A stretch of 10,637 bases of DNA from Methylocystaceae bacterium (GCA_003152255.1 PLZT01000236.1:1-10637), one strand, 5' to 3'. Shown: positions 1-7,388, counted from the stretch's first letter. Numbers and translations: made by a program. The notes: a model not told the origin generated them from the letters alone.

Positions 1-282
<282 letters not shown>

Positions 283-498
283 GGCCAAGGAGGCGCGTTG
301 GCGCTTCAATGCCCATAGACCCGCGTCCGCGATGCGCGGAGTTGGCCTGACCGGCTCAATATTCGAAACTGGCGTAATCGGGTATGCGGTCGAAGCTCGC
401 CTGATACAACCCTTAGACGAGATGGTCCTCGCTCGTCTGGAGATTGGTGACGAGCATCCGGCCAAATTGCGCCCAAGACGCCCCGAAAAAAGCCGCCT
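283..498. other. Convergent spacer between murA and the membrane-protein gene; possible coding remnant
   Basis: No intact gene is seen in these 216 bases. A weak pairing GCCAA (284-288) with TTGGC (298-302) lies just after the murA stop but lacks a T run, so I do not call a terminator. On the minus strand one frame reads through the end of the membrane-protein gene in a different register. It gives ASWAQFGRMLVTNLQTSEDH up to a stop at 413-415, then GLYQASFDRIPDYASFEY up to a stop at 356-358. This looks more protein-like than chance, so a decayed gene end is possible but unproven. Confidence 0.4.
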
Positions 499-2205
499 TC
501 ACCGAGGCGACGGGTCCAACCGATCGAGGTCCAGCACCGCGTAATCTCCTTTTTGGAACACGGCCGCATCGTTCCAGAGTCCGAGAATATAGGGCTGTCC
601 GCCACCTATTTTGGACCGGAACTCGGCCAGATAATCCTTGAATGGCTGGAACCACGATAAGGAGTCGCCACTAGTAAAATTCCTGTTCAAGACAAAATAC
701 CTTATTCCATATTTTCTTCGCAAAGCTTGCAGTGATTCGGGACCGCTGTCGTACATGGCCGCCAATAACGCGAAAGATCTTTGCTTAGCTTCCTCGTAGT
801 ACCCGGAATGGTGCGGGTAGAGCGAATTTACGATAATAAAAACGCTTCGACGGCTACGCATCGGAACGCGATCTCCGTCGACTGGAGTCGCGGCGATGAG
901 CGTGTCCTTCGGCAAGGCGCCGAGAAATGAATAAACTTCCTCCGGCATGGGGTCTGTTCCGCCTCTGTTGAAGAACAGTCGCGCGGAGAAAACCAAGACC
1001 CCAACAATCGCTATAATGGCAATGCTGCTACCCAAAACACGCTTGTTTAAAACACCCGACGCGCCGACGCCAATAAACCGTGGCGCCGCCCAGTTAAAAA
1101 CCGCTTCGAATACAAATGGAAAGCAGCAAAGAGTCAGCGCCTGTGATGGAAATACGAGGTACCTGCTGGGCTCGCACAGATGCAACAAAACTAAGTTTGC
1201 GACAATATAATTAGCAAGCGCTGAAATCGGTAGAAAAACAACTTCCGGTCTCCGGATTTTTTGACGGCTGTCGCCCACACCAACACAGAAAGTCATCACC
1301 AAAAGAAAAATCCATAAAATGCCGGTCATGCCTTGGTTGAGCATCAAAATATCAACAATGACGTAATCCCACCAATTTTCTTGCGGAATAGGCCAAAAGC
1401 CCCCTGCGCGAAATTCGGGCATCTTAACGATTTGGCTAAACGAGTACACAGCGCCAGTAATCTGCGACGAATGGAGCATATTATTTATTAATATGCCGCC
1501 AGTGGCCGCGATTAACGATGCGAGTATCAGAGTTCCCTTAGGAACTGATTTTTCTCTAAAGAACCGATATATTACGACGAGCCCGACATATGTACAGAGG
1601 CTAATGCTTGCTGGCGGATAAAATATGGCGCCAAAAACAATCGATCCGCCTACCCAGCGCAAATCACGTCGTAGAGCCGATATAACCCCCAGGAGCACGA
1701 TCGATAAGGCAAAGCCGCGCGGAAGGCCGCCAGCTTCCCGTGCAATAAATATGAATGGCGGGAAAGTGGTGAACTGACAGAGGGAAACAAATATTACGTT
1801 TGTAATTCCGCCCCAGACTTTGCCACCGGTAATTTGTCGCCCTAGTACGTAAGCTAGAAAGGTCGACAGCCCGGCTAAGGCGAATCCCAGAAGCTTTCCG
1901 AGCAGCTCGACGTCCAAAAATTGGGATAGAGCTTTGAGTATCACCTCGTAGCCGAGTGGAAAATTGGTCATCCAGTAATTTTTATGGATGTCATTGGGAA
2001 ATAAGTCGGGATCTTGAAAGCTATAAGCCCATGAAGTCCATTCGACCATATCGTCGGTGAAAATCTCGGGCCGCAAAATTGACGACATAAAATAGGCGGA
2101 AAGAAAAATAGACGCGAAATAGAAAGCGAATAAGTGCGCATGCGTAAGGTTTGACCTGAGAAATCGTTCCAATCGGTCCGTATAGGATTCCAGTCGCGCG
2201 TCCAT
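499..2205 (-). CDS. Multi-pass membrane protein, GT-C glycosyltransferase-like (unrecognised family)
   Basis: I do not recognise the exact family. The 568-residue protein has a short basic N-terminus, about ten hydrophobic spans (roughly 24-44, 101-122, 131-150, 164-178, 186-214, 226-242, 291-310, 322-341, 348-370, 389-409) and a soluble C-terminal domain of about 150 residues. A large loop after the first span holds TDDMVEW (50-56), acidic residues where GT-C enzymes carry their catalytic Asp/Glu. The C-terminal part (PKDTLIAATPVDGDRVPMRS, then YGIRYFVLNRN) has the pattern seen after the membrane region of many GT-C/ArnT-like proteins. Such enzymes take a sugar from a polyprenyl-phosphate carrier on the outer face of the inner membrane; that role is inferred. 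The minus-strand start at 2205 has only a weak ribosome site (GTGAAAG). GC is visibly lower, with AT-rich codons, than in murA or the genes to the right, suggesting transfer. A neighbouring GT2 gene lies 214 bases upstream on the same strand. Confidence 0.72.
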   Translation of the reverse strand: MDARLESYTDRLERFLRSNLTHAHLFAFYFASIFLSAYFMSSILRPEIFTDDMVEWTSWAYSFQDPDLFPNDIHKNYWMTNFPLGYEVILKALSQFLDVELLGKLLGFALAGLSTFLAYVLGRQITGGKVWGGITNVIFVSLCQFTTFPPFIFIAREAGGLPRGFALSIVLLGVISALRRDLRWVGGSIVFGAIFYPPASISLCTYVGLVVIYRFFREKSVPKGTLILASLIAATGGILINNMLHSSQITGAVYSFSQIVKMPEFRAGGFWPIPQENWWDYVIVDILMLNQGMTGILWIFLLVMTFCVGVGDSRQKIRRPEVVFLPISALANYIVANLVLLHLCEPSRYLVFPSQALTLCCFPFVFEAVFNWAAPRFIGVGASGVLNKRVLGSSIAIIAIVGVLVFSARLFFNRGGTDPMPEEVYSFLGALPKDTLIAATPVDGDRVPMRSRRSVFIIVNSLYPHHSGYYEEAKQRSFALLAAMYDSGPESLQALRRKYGIRYFVLNRNFTSGDSLSWFQPFKDYLAEFRSKIGGGQPYILGLWNDAAVFQKGDYAVLDLDRLDPSPR

Positions 2206-2419
2206 GGCAGGCTTTCACTGAAGATCAGTCGTCGGTCCGCCGAGTTCTCTTCGAACCGCGGAGCGCTTCGAATGCGGCGTTTTTCGTTCGTGGCTCACCT
2301 CGAAGGGCGAAACAATGGGCTTCGCGGCCCGATCGCACGCCAAATCAGCTTGTCGTTTCAGGCAACATTGCTCCCGTCGCGTCTGGCAAGCGCCCATTCT
2401 CGTCGCTGAATATCGCGTA
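2206..2419. other. Spacer between the two glycosyltransferase-type genes
   Basis: These 214 bases separate two same-strand genes. A weak hairpin, GGGC (2317-2320) with GCCC (2327-2330) around a 6-base loop, could act as a partial terminator after the GT2 gene (minus-strand sequence continues ATTGTTT). A 70-codon minus-strand frame crosses the spacer (2215-2427), but its composition is not protein-like. The gap is long for an operon, so the membrane-protein gene may have its own promoter; I could not pick one with confidence. Confidence 0.35.
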
Positions 2420-3139
2420 TTACGCAATTCCCATGCGTTGGAGACGAAATTCGATGGAACTCTTCAGCACGCCTAATCCGTAAATCACGCTGCGCCGGAA
2501 ATTGATCGAGGAAGCTTCCGGGAAGTATTTTGTCGGGCAGGAGATTTCGCCAATCGTGAAGCCAAAATAGATCGATTGCACGATCATCTGATTGTCAAAA
2601 ACGAAATCGTCGGAACAATTCATCAGCGGCAGCTTTTCCAGCAGCGTACGGCTCCAAGCTCGATAACCCGTGTGGTATTCTGACAGTTTATAGCCAACCA
2701 GCAAATTCTGAAACAGAGTTAGGAAGCGGTTGGCGATGTATTTGTATAGGGGCATGCCGCCAGCCAAAGCTCCGTTGCCCAGAATGCGCGAAGCCAGAAC
2801 CGCGTCGAATTGTTCGGACGCTATCATCGACGCCATCGCCGTGACGAGCTTGGGCGTGTATTGGTAGTCGGGATGCAGCATCACCACTATGTCCGCGCCG
2901 CGCGCCAGCGCCGCGGTGTAGCAAGTCTTCTGGTTGCCGCCGTAACCACGATTTTTATTGTGCCTGAGCGTCTTGATGCCGAGCTGCTCTGCCAGTTCGG
3001 CGGTATTGTCCAGACTTGCATCGTCTATCAATATTACGTCATCAATAATATCGTGCGGGAGTTCGTCGTACGTCCGCTTCAGCGTCTTCGCGGCGTTATA
3101 GGCGGGAAGAACGACAACGATTTTTTTATTTAAAAGCAT
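2420..3139 (-). CDS. Family 2 glycosyltransferase (polyprenyl-phosphate sugar synthase-like)
   Basis: A 239-residue cytoplasmic GT-A fold enzyme of glycosyltransferase family 2, near the dolichol/polyprenyl-phosphate mannose synthase branch. Visible motifs: [12 protein letters not shown] (8-19), the nucleotide-binding [10 protein letters not shown] (37-46, Asp39-Asp40), [11 protein letters not shown] (60-70), HPDYQY (89-94) at the place of the usual DGD/DxD metal motif, and YHTGYRAW (155-162), typical of this subfamily. No membrane anchor is present; a DPM1-type enzyme of this length usually works at the inner membrane surface, moving a sugar from a nucleotide donor to a lipid carrier (inference on substrate). 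The start at 3139 is chosen because AAGGA sits 8 bases upstream on the minus strand; a start 51 bases further upstream would add a residue run unlike the family. GC is lower than in flanking genes. It precedes the GT-C-like membrane-protein gene, a natural partner that would use its lipid-linked product. Confidence 0.9.
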   Translation of the reverse strand: MLLNKKIVVVLPAYNAAKTLKRTYDELPHDIIDDVILIDDASLDNTAELAEQLGIKTLRHNKNRGYGGNQKTCYTAALARGADIVVMLHPDYQYTPKLVTAMASMIASEQFDAVLASRILGNGALAGGMPLYKYIANRFLTLFQNLLVGYKLSEYHTGYRAWSRTLLEKLPLMNCSDDFVFDNQMIVQSIYFGFTIGEISCPTKYFPEASSINFRRSVIYGLGVLKSSIEFRLQRMGIA

Positions 3140-3446
3140 TCCGCGTCCTTGTGTGAGGCAGCCACGTCCTGTTCGCGGCCGAGAACCCAACCCTCGGATC
3201 GCGCGGGGAATTTACGCGGCCTTGGCCGTTTGGACAAGACACGTAATGCGCGAAGAGCGCTTAGCCCTAACGACTTCGCGAGATCTTCTAGCGCGCTCAA
3301 TCGGTCACGATTGCGAACACCACGGAATTCGTTTGGATTTCTGGGATGGGCGGGCGCATTCAACATAAAGCCGCCGCCAAGGAAACGCCTTGTTTCGGTT
3401 TCGGCTCCACGCGCCGCGAGAGCCGGAAATTCGCGCGGGATTAACG

Positions 3447-3479
3447 CGAATCATCGTGTGGTTTCAAAACAAGCGTTTC
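3447..3479 (-). repeat. Imperfect dispersed repeat, copy 1
   Basis: Read on the minus strand this copy ends CCACACGATGATTCG; the copy at 7471-7502 (plus strand) ends CCTCACGACGATTCG, 13 of 15 identical, with looser likeness (GAAA, TTG) in the preceding bases. Both copies lie in gene-free DNA. It may be a genome-wide intergenic repeat, but two imperfect copies are not proof. Confidence 0.4.
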
Positions 3480-3635
3480 GCGAATCGAAAGTGGCGACCA
3501 AGTGTGACCGACCACGTGGCGGCTTGTTCCTGCTTCGGCGTTCGCCGGCGCTGGCCCACGAATGTTGCCCTCGGCGGCGAAAGGTAGAGCAATTTCCGCG
3601 AAAAGGCGCCAGACCTTTGCGACCGGGACTTGCTT

Positions 3636-3651
3636 CAGCATTTTGATGCTG
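3636..3651. repeat. Perfect 6-bp inverted repeat (hairpin)
   Basis: CAGCAT, a 4-base loop TTTG, then ATGCTG. It lies 47 bases or more past the stop of the 70-residue minus-strand gene and near a second hairpin at 3665-3688. There is no T run, so it is more likely part of an intergenic repeat than a classic terminator. Confidence 0.5.
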
Positions 3652-3664
3652 CCTGATTTCCTTT

Positions 3665-3688
3665 CGCTCGATTGATTCCATCCGAGCG
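3665..3688 (-). terminator. Hairpin downstream of the 70-residue protein gene, possible terminator
   Basis: CGCTCG (3665-3670) pairs with CGAGCG (3683-3688) around a 12-base loop, starting 10 bases after the TAA stop at 3698-3700 as read on the minus strand. TTCC and GGAA could extend the stem past a small bulge. No run of T follows, so termination is a weak inference; a repeat-element role is the alternative. Confidence 0.3.
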
Positions 3689-3697
3689 GAAGGCGCG

Positions 3698-3910
3698 TTA
3701 TTTGGCCGCCGCGCGTCGCTCGAGCGCGGCGAGGGCCGCCTTCGCCGTGTCGTGGGCGTGTTTCTCCGTTCCGCCGACGACCCCTTTTTGTACGGGCAGG
3801 CTTTTGCCGGCGGCATGAATTTCCCACTGCCACATGGCGCCGCGTCCCGAGCCGCCGCGCGAGCGCAGGGTGATCGTGTGTTTGCTTTCCGTTTCCGCGA
3901 TATTTGTCAT
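3698..3910 (-). CDS. Small conserved-looking protein of unknown function, 70 aa
   Basis: The function is not known to me. The 70-residue product has no signal peptide or membrane segment. It has a polar N-terminus, a Gly-rich turn (RGGSGRGA, 18-25), a hydrophobic strand WQWEIHAAGKSLPV (27-40), and an Ala/Lys-rich helix at the end (HDTAKAALAALERRAAAK, 53-70). The beta-strands-then-helix pattern with the WQWEI core resembles short hypothetical proteins I associate with Rhizobiales. The ATG at 3910 follows a weak AAAGACG ribosome site. Codon use fits the high-GC genes, unlike the GT genes. It is divergent from the DUF1800 gene with 156 bases between the starts. The frame could still be chance, but the composition argues against that. 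Confidence 0.65.
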   Translation of the reverse strand: MTNIAETESKHTITLRSRGGSGRGAMWQWEIHAAGKSLPVQKGVVGGTEKHAHDTAKAALAALERRAAAK

Positions 3911-4066
3911 GCGTCTTTATCGCACGCGCCGGCGCGCGGCGCTATAAGGAATGATTTCGCGGATCGAATTGTGCCATGCGGCATTCATCCTCTGGTCAGT
4001 TTCCTTGTGGTTATGTCTTGGTTGTTATGTCTTGGCGTTCCTTGAATAAAGCGGCGAGAGGCGACG
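3911..4066. promoter_or_regulatory. Divergent promoter region with a 12-base direct repeat
   Basis: These 156 bases lie between the starts of the 70-residue protein gene (minus) and the DUF1800 gene (plus), so promoters for both are expected here. GTTATGTCTTGG occurs twice, at 4010-4021 and 4024-4035, a spacing of 14 bases, 31 to 57 bases before the DUF1800 ATG. On the minus strand CCTTATAG near 3950 is a possible -10 box for the small gene. The direct repeat could bind a regulator; no known operator is recognised. Confidence 0.45.
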
Positions 4067-5536
4067 ATGGCTCCTGGACCCGATCCCTATGCGGCGATGA
4101 CGGCGTTTAACCGTTTCGGCCTTGGCGCCAAGCCCGGCGATCTCGGGCTGGCGGCGAGCGATCCGCGCGGTTTTCTGCTCGAAGAGATTCGCGCGCAAGG
4201 CGCGGGGCTGATCCCGGCGGAAGGACTGTCGTCGACGCCTCAGGCGCTGCAAATGTTTTTCGCCGAGCAGCAGCAATTGCGCGTCGCGCGCGAAACCGCC
4301 GCGGCCATGGCGGCGCCGCTCGTCATGGCCAGCGCCAACGCAAGCCCGACGGACGCCAAGGCCATGGACGCGAAACCGTTGGACACGAAACCCGCGGAGG
4401 CCAAACCCAAACCGCAGGAGCCGCCGGTCGAGCAAAGACTGTTTCGCGCCGAGGCGATGGCGCGCTTTAACGCGCAGATGAAAGCGGGGGCCGGCCTTGT
4501 CGAGCGGTTGGTCGCCTTCTGGTCGAATCATTTCGCGGTGTCGGTCGCGAAGGGCCAGGGTCTTCGGGCGACCGCCGGCGCCTTCGAGCGCGAGGCGATC
4601 CGTCCGCATGTGCTCGGCAAATTCTCGGACCTGTTGATCGCCGTCGAATCGCATCCGGCGATGATTTTCTATCTCGACAACCAGCGGTCGATCGGTCCCG
4701 GCTCCAACGCCGGCCGCTTCGACGGCAAGGGGCTCAACGAAAATCTCGCCCGCGAAATTCTTGAACTGCATACGCTCGGCGTCGACGGCGGCTATGCTCA
4801 GCCCGATGTCACGGCGCTGGCGCGCATCGTCACGGGCTGGAGTTTCGCGGAAGCGGGCAGCGAAACGGGCGAACCCGGCGCGTTCCTGTTCAAGGCCAAT
4901 TGGCATGAGCCGGGCGTGCATAACCTGCTCGGCAAGAACTATCCGCAGACCGGCCGCGCGCAAGGCGAGGCGGCGTTGCGCGATCTCGCGCGTCATCCTT
5001 CGACGGCGCGCCATATCGCGACCAAGCTCGCGCGCCACTTCGTCGCCGACGCTCCGCCGACCGACCTCGTCGACGCGCTGACGAAAGCCTTTCGCGACAG
5101 CGACGGCGATCTCGCCGTCGTGACCGCGGCGCTCGTCACGCATGACCGCGCCTGGAGCGCGCCGCCAACCAAGATTCGCGACCCGAACGAATTCGTGATC
5201 GCGGCGATGCGGGCGACGGCCGTCACGCCGAATGATCCCGGCCAGATTTTGGGCGTGATGAATTCGCTGGGGATGCCGTTGTGGCAGCCGGCGGGGCCGA
5301 ACGGCTATGCCGACACAACCGCGGTCTGGGCCTCGCCCGAACAAATGAAGCTGCGGCTCGACGTCTCCTGGCAGATGGCGCAGCGGGCGCGCGACGTCGG
5401 CCCGCCGCTCGGCGTGCTGGATACGGTCTGCGGCCTCGCCGCCTCGCGCGAGACGCGCGACGCCCTTTTGCACGCCGAATCACGCCCGCAGGCGCTGGCG
5501 CTGCTGTTCATGTCGCCCGAATTCCAGAGGAGATGA
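4067..5536 (+). CDS. DUF1800 domain-containing protein
   Basis: A 489-residue member of the DUF1800 family, whose biochemical role is not established. Hallmarks are clear: the N-terminal AFNRFGLGAKPGDL (13-26), FWSNHFAVS (151-159), HPAMIFYLDN (196-205), and NENLAREILELHTLGVDGGY (224-243) followed by ARIVTGW (252-258). The end, LALLFMSPEFQRR, is also typical. The start at 4067 has AGAGG about 8 bases upstream. Residues about 78-122 are a low-complexity linker rich in Ala, Lys and Pro with repeated DAK/DTKP/EAKP units, which splits the N-terminal part from the conserved core. No signal peptide or Tat motif is visible, although the downstream partner has one. The TGA overlaps the first possible ATG of the DUF1501 gene, so the two are translationally linked. 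DUF1800/DUF1501 gene pairs are a known arrangement across bacteria. Confidence 0.92.
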   Translation: MAPGPDPYAAMTAFNRFGLGAKPGDLGLAASDPRGFLLEEIRAQGAGLIPAEGLSSTPQALQMFFAEQQQLRVARETAAAMAAPLVMASANASPTDAKAMDAKPLDTKPAEAKPKPQEPPVEQRLFRAEAMARFNAQMKAGAGLVERLVAFWSNHFAVSVAKGQGLRATAGAFEREAIRPHVLGKFSDLLIAVESHPAMIFYLDNQRSIGPGSNAGRFDGKGLNENLAREILELHTLGVDGGYAQPDVTALARIVTGWSFAEAGSETGEPGAFLFKANWHEPGVHNLLGKNYPQTGRAQGEAALRDLARHPSTARHIATKLARHFVADAPPTDLVDALTKAFRDSDGDLAVVTAALVTHDRAWSAPPTKIRDPNEFVIAAMRATAVTPNDPGQILGVMNSLGMPLWQPAGPNGYADTTAVWASPEQMKLRLDVSWQMAQRARDVGPPLGVLDTVCGLAASRETRDALLHAESRPQALALLFMSPEFQRR

Positions 5537-5538
5537 GC

Positions 5539-6777
5539 ATGAGGCTTCTCGTTCCCGCGCCGACCCTCTCGCGCCGCGCGGCGCTGCAGGGCCTGTCGGT
5601 CTCCTTCGCGGCGGCGTACGCGCCCAAGGCCCTCAGCGCCGCCGGCGCGCGCGATCCGCGCGTCGTGGTGATCATTTTGCGCGGCGCGCTCGATGGTCTG
5701 ACGGCGGTCGCGCCGATTGGCGATCCCGATTACGCGCTGCTGCACGGCGCGCTGGCGCTGCCGGCGGTTGGCGAGCACGCCGGACTTCCGCTCGACGGCT
5801 TTTTCGCGCTCAATCCGGCGATGCCCGTTTTCGCCCGCCTTTATAAGGAGAAGCGCGCGCTGGTCGCCCACGCCGTCGCCACCAACTACCGCGACCGCTC
5901 GCATTTCGACGGGCAGGACGTGCTGGAGAGCGGTTATCCCGGGCCAAACCGCGCCGACAGCGGCTGGCTCAACCGCGCCATCGCCTTGCTGCCGGCGGCG
6001 GGCGGGGCGCCCGCGCGCGGGCTTGGAGTCGGCGTCACCGCGCCGCTGGTGATGCGCGGGCCGGCGCCGGTGCTTGGCTGGGCGCCGCAAGGACTTCCCA
6101 ACGCCGGCGACGCCCTGGCCGTGCGCGCGCTCGATCTCTATGCCCATCGCGATCCGGCGCTCGGCGCGGCTCTGCGGGCCGGTCTCGACACCGAGAAAAT
6201 GGCGACGCAGGGCGGCATGAGCGAGGAGGCCAAGAAGAACAAGGGCGGCATGGATTCTCCCGGCGGCATGCGCCAGGCGGCCGCCGGCGCGGCGAAGCTG
6301 CTGGCGGCGCCGGAAGGGCCGCGCGTCGCGGCGCTGGCGTTCGACGACTGGGACACGCATCAGAACGAGGGCGCCGGGACCGGTCAATTGGCGAATCGGC
6401 TTTCCGGGCTCGACGGCGCCTTCGAGGAGTTCGAAAAGGGCCTCGGCGAGCGCTGGAAGGACACCACTATCATCGCGATCACCGAATTCGGCCGCACCGC
6501 GCGCATAAACGGCACCAATGGCTCGGACCACGGGACGGGAACGGTGGCCTTCCTCGCCGGCGGCGCGGTCGCGGGCGGACGCGTTGTCGCCAATTGGCCG
6601 GGCCTGAAGGCGAACCAACTCTATCAGGGCCGCGACCTCGCGCCGACCACCGATTTGCGCGCCCTTTTGAAGGGCGTTCTCGCCGACCAATTGGGGATTT
6701 CGGCGGGGGCCTTGGGCGAAAAGGTGTTCCCGGAGTCCGCTGGGGTGGCGCCGATGCAGGGATTGGCGCAGGCTTAA
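5539..6777 (+). CDS. DUF1501 family protein with twin-arginine signal
   Basis: A 412-residue DUF1501 protein (alkaline-phosphatase-like fold by family knowledge; substrate unknown). The N-terminus carries a Tat export signal: TLSRRAALQGL (9-19) and a hydrophobic stretch to about residue 35, so it should fold in the cytoplasm and be exported to the periplasm. Motifs: VVVIILRGALDGL (42-54, metal-site type RGxxDGL), NYRDRSHFDGQDVLESG (116-132), DDWDTHQNEG (269-278), and ITEFGRTARINGTNGSDHG (314-332). I choose the ATG at 5539 over 5533 because AGAGGAG (5526-5532) is then 6 bases away; from 5533 the spacing is zero. A Met/Gly-rich stretch at 221-245, with GGM three times (225-227, 236-238, 242-244), looks like an insert. 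It is coupled to the DUF1800 gene upstream. Confidence 0.93.
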   Translation: MRLLVPAPTLSRRAALQGLSVSFAAAYAPKALSAAGARDPRVVVIILRGALDGLTAVAPIGDPDYALLHGALALPAVGEHAGLPLDGFFALNPAMPVFARLYKEKRALVAHAVATNYRDRSHFDGQDVLESGYPGPNRADSGWLNRAIALLPAAGGAPARGLGVGVTAPLVMRGPAPVLGWAPQGLPNAGDALAVRALDLYAHRDPALGAALRAGLDTEKMATQGGMSEEAKKNKGGMDSPGGMRQAAAGAAKLLAAPEGPRVAALAFDDWDTHQNEGAGTGQLANRLSGLDGAFEEFEKGLGERWKDTTIIAITEFGRTARINGTNGSDHGTGTVAFLAGGAVAGGRVVANWPGLKANQLYQGRDLAPTTDLRALLKGVLADQLGISAGALGEKVFPESAGVAPMQGLAQA

Positions 6778-6806
6778 GCGCCGAAGCGAGGCAAGAAGGA
6801 TCGAAC

Positions 6807-7211
6807 ATGCACATCCAGCCCTATCTCTTCTTCGAAGGATGGGCCGACGAGGCGATCGACTTCTATGAAAAAACACTGGGCGCGAAGCTGGTCATGCGGC
6901 TGCGCTTCAAGGACAATCCCGACGGCGCGCCGCCAAATCCCGCCATCGCCGAAAACGTGATGCACGCGCGGCTGCAAATCGGCGACTCGACCCTTTTGCT
7001 CTCCGATGGACATGGTGCCGAAGGCCCCCGCTTCCAGGGCTTTTCGCTCACACTTTCCGTCGCGAGCGACGGCGAGGTCGATCGCCTGTTCGCGGCGCTG
7101 AGCGAGGGCGGGAGCGTCATGCAGGCGCCGACGAAGACGTTTTTCTCGCCGCGCTTCGCGATGGCCACGGACCGCTTCGGGGTCTTGTGGATCATTTTGG
7201 TGGAACACTGA
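6807..7211 (+). CDS. VOC family (glyoxalase/PhnB-like) protein
   Basis: A 134-residue single-domain protein of the vicinal oxygen chelate superfamily, PhnB-like branch. It shows the two beta-alpha-beta-beta modules: PYLFFEGWADEAIDFYEKTLGAK (5-27) with NVMHARLQIGDSTLLLSD (50-67), then SLTLSVASDGEVDRLFAALSE (80-100) with FFSPRFAMATDRFGVLWII (112-130). Members bind small molecules or metals; many PhnB-like proteins have no known activity, so no reaction is assigned. The start at 6807 follows AGAAGGA with 6 bases between. It begins 29 bases after the DUF1501 stop on the same strand, so it may be cotranscribed, but a functional tie is not evident. No terminator hairpin is clear before the tRNA. 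Confidence 0.9.
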   Translation: MHIQPYLFFEGWADEAIDFYEKTLGAKLVMRLRFKDNPDGAPPNPAIAENVMHARLQIGDSTLLLSDGHGAEGPRFQGFSLTLSVASDGEVDRLFAALSEGGSVMQAPTKTFFSPRFAMATDRFGVLWIILVEH

Positions 7212-7249
7212 AGCGGTCCCGACAAAAATCCCGCGCCGCCACGCTCGGG

Positions 7250-7278
7250 TTGGAAAATTCGTGAGAAGCGCTTATAAA
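7250..7278 (+). promoter_or_regulatory. Sigma-70-type promoter for tRNA-Gly
   Basis: TTGGAA (7250-7255) and TATAAA (7273-7278) are 17 bases apart, close to the ideal -35/-10 arrangement. Transcription would begin near 7285, about 29 bases before the mature tRNA. It is the best promoter visible in the window. Confidence 0.75.
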
Positions 7279-7313
7279 GGGGCGTTCGAGCATGAAGCCT
7301 CGGACGCCGTTTT

Positions 7314-7388
7314 GCGGGCGTAGTTCAGTGGTAGAACGACAGCTTCCCAAGCTGTATGTCGTGGGTTCGATTCCCATCGCCCGCTCCA
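7314..7388 (+). tRNA. tRNA-Gly, anticodon CCC
   Basis: A complete 75-base cloverleaf with encoded CCA. The acceptor GCGGGCG (7314-7320) pairs with CGCCCGC (7378-7384). The D arm GTTC...GAAC, the anticodon stem ACAGC/GCTGT (7339-7343, 7351-7355) with loop TTCCCAA, and the T arm GTGGG-TTCGATT-CCCAT are all intact. The anticodon at 7346-7348 is CCC, so it reads GGG glycine codons. T7385 is the discriminator base and CCA occupies 7386-7388. It resembles E. coli glyU closely. It follows a good promoter. The 3' end is a common integration site for islands, but I see no second copy of its 3' sequence in the window. Confidence 0.97.

Larger units (their letters stand above)
3140..3697. other. Long gene-poor region with hairpins and repeat-like sequence
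   Basis: About 560 bases with no convincing gene. Open frames here (a 165-codon plus-strand frame at 3149-3646 and others near 3440-3830) are rich in Arg, Ser and Pro and look like by-products of high GC. A 78-codon minus-strand frame (3130-3366) ends inside the start of the GT2 gene and has a mildly protein-like middle (LEDLAKSLGLSALRALRVL), but has a poor ribosome site. The right end carries two hairpins (3636-3651 and 3665-3688). A 33-base stretch at 3447-3479 (minus strand) resembles 7471-7502. I read the block as repeat-derived intergenic DNA on the edge of the low-GC module. Confidence 0.5.

Noticed and set aside
2215..2427. 70-codon minus-strand frame between the two glycosyltransferase-type genes
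   Set aside because: The composition is unlike a folded protein and it overlaps the end of the GT2 gene.
3130..3366. 78-codon minus-strand frame ending inside the GT2 start
   Set aside because: Its middle is mildly protein-like, but the ribosome site is poor and the C-terminal half looks random. It is left as a remote possibility only.
3149..3646. 165-codon plus-strand frame in the gene-poor region
   Set aside because: Arg/Ser/Pro/Ala-rich with no recognisable motif or ribosome site, and it crosses hairpin and repeat sequence.
4025..5473. 482-codon minus-strand frame
   Set aside because: Antisense of the DUF1800 gene; Arg/Gly/Ala-rich with no motif. Long antisense frames are common at this GC.
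5305..6876. 523-codon minus-strand frame
   Set aside because: Antisense of the DUF1501 gene; rich in Arg, Ala, Gly and His with no domain. The sense frame has clear family motifs.
7314..7388. tRNA-Gly as an active island attachment site
   Set aside because: There is no integrase gene, and no repeat of the tRNA 3' end is seen in the window.
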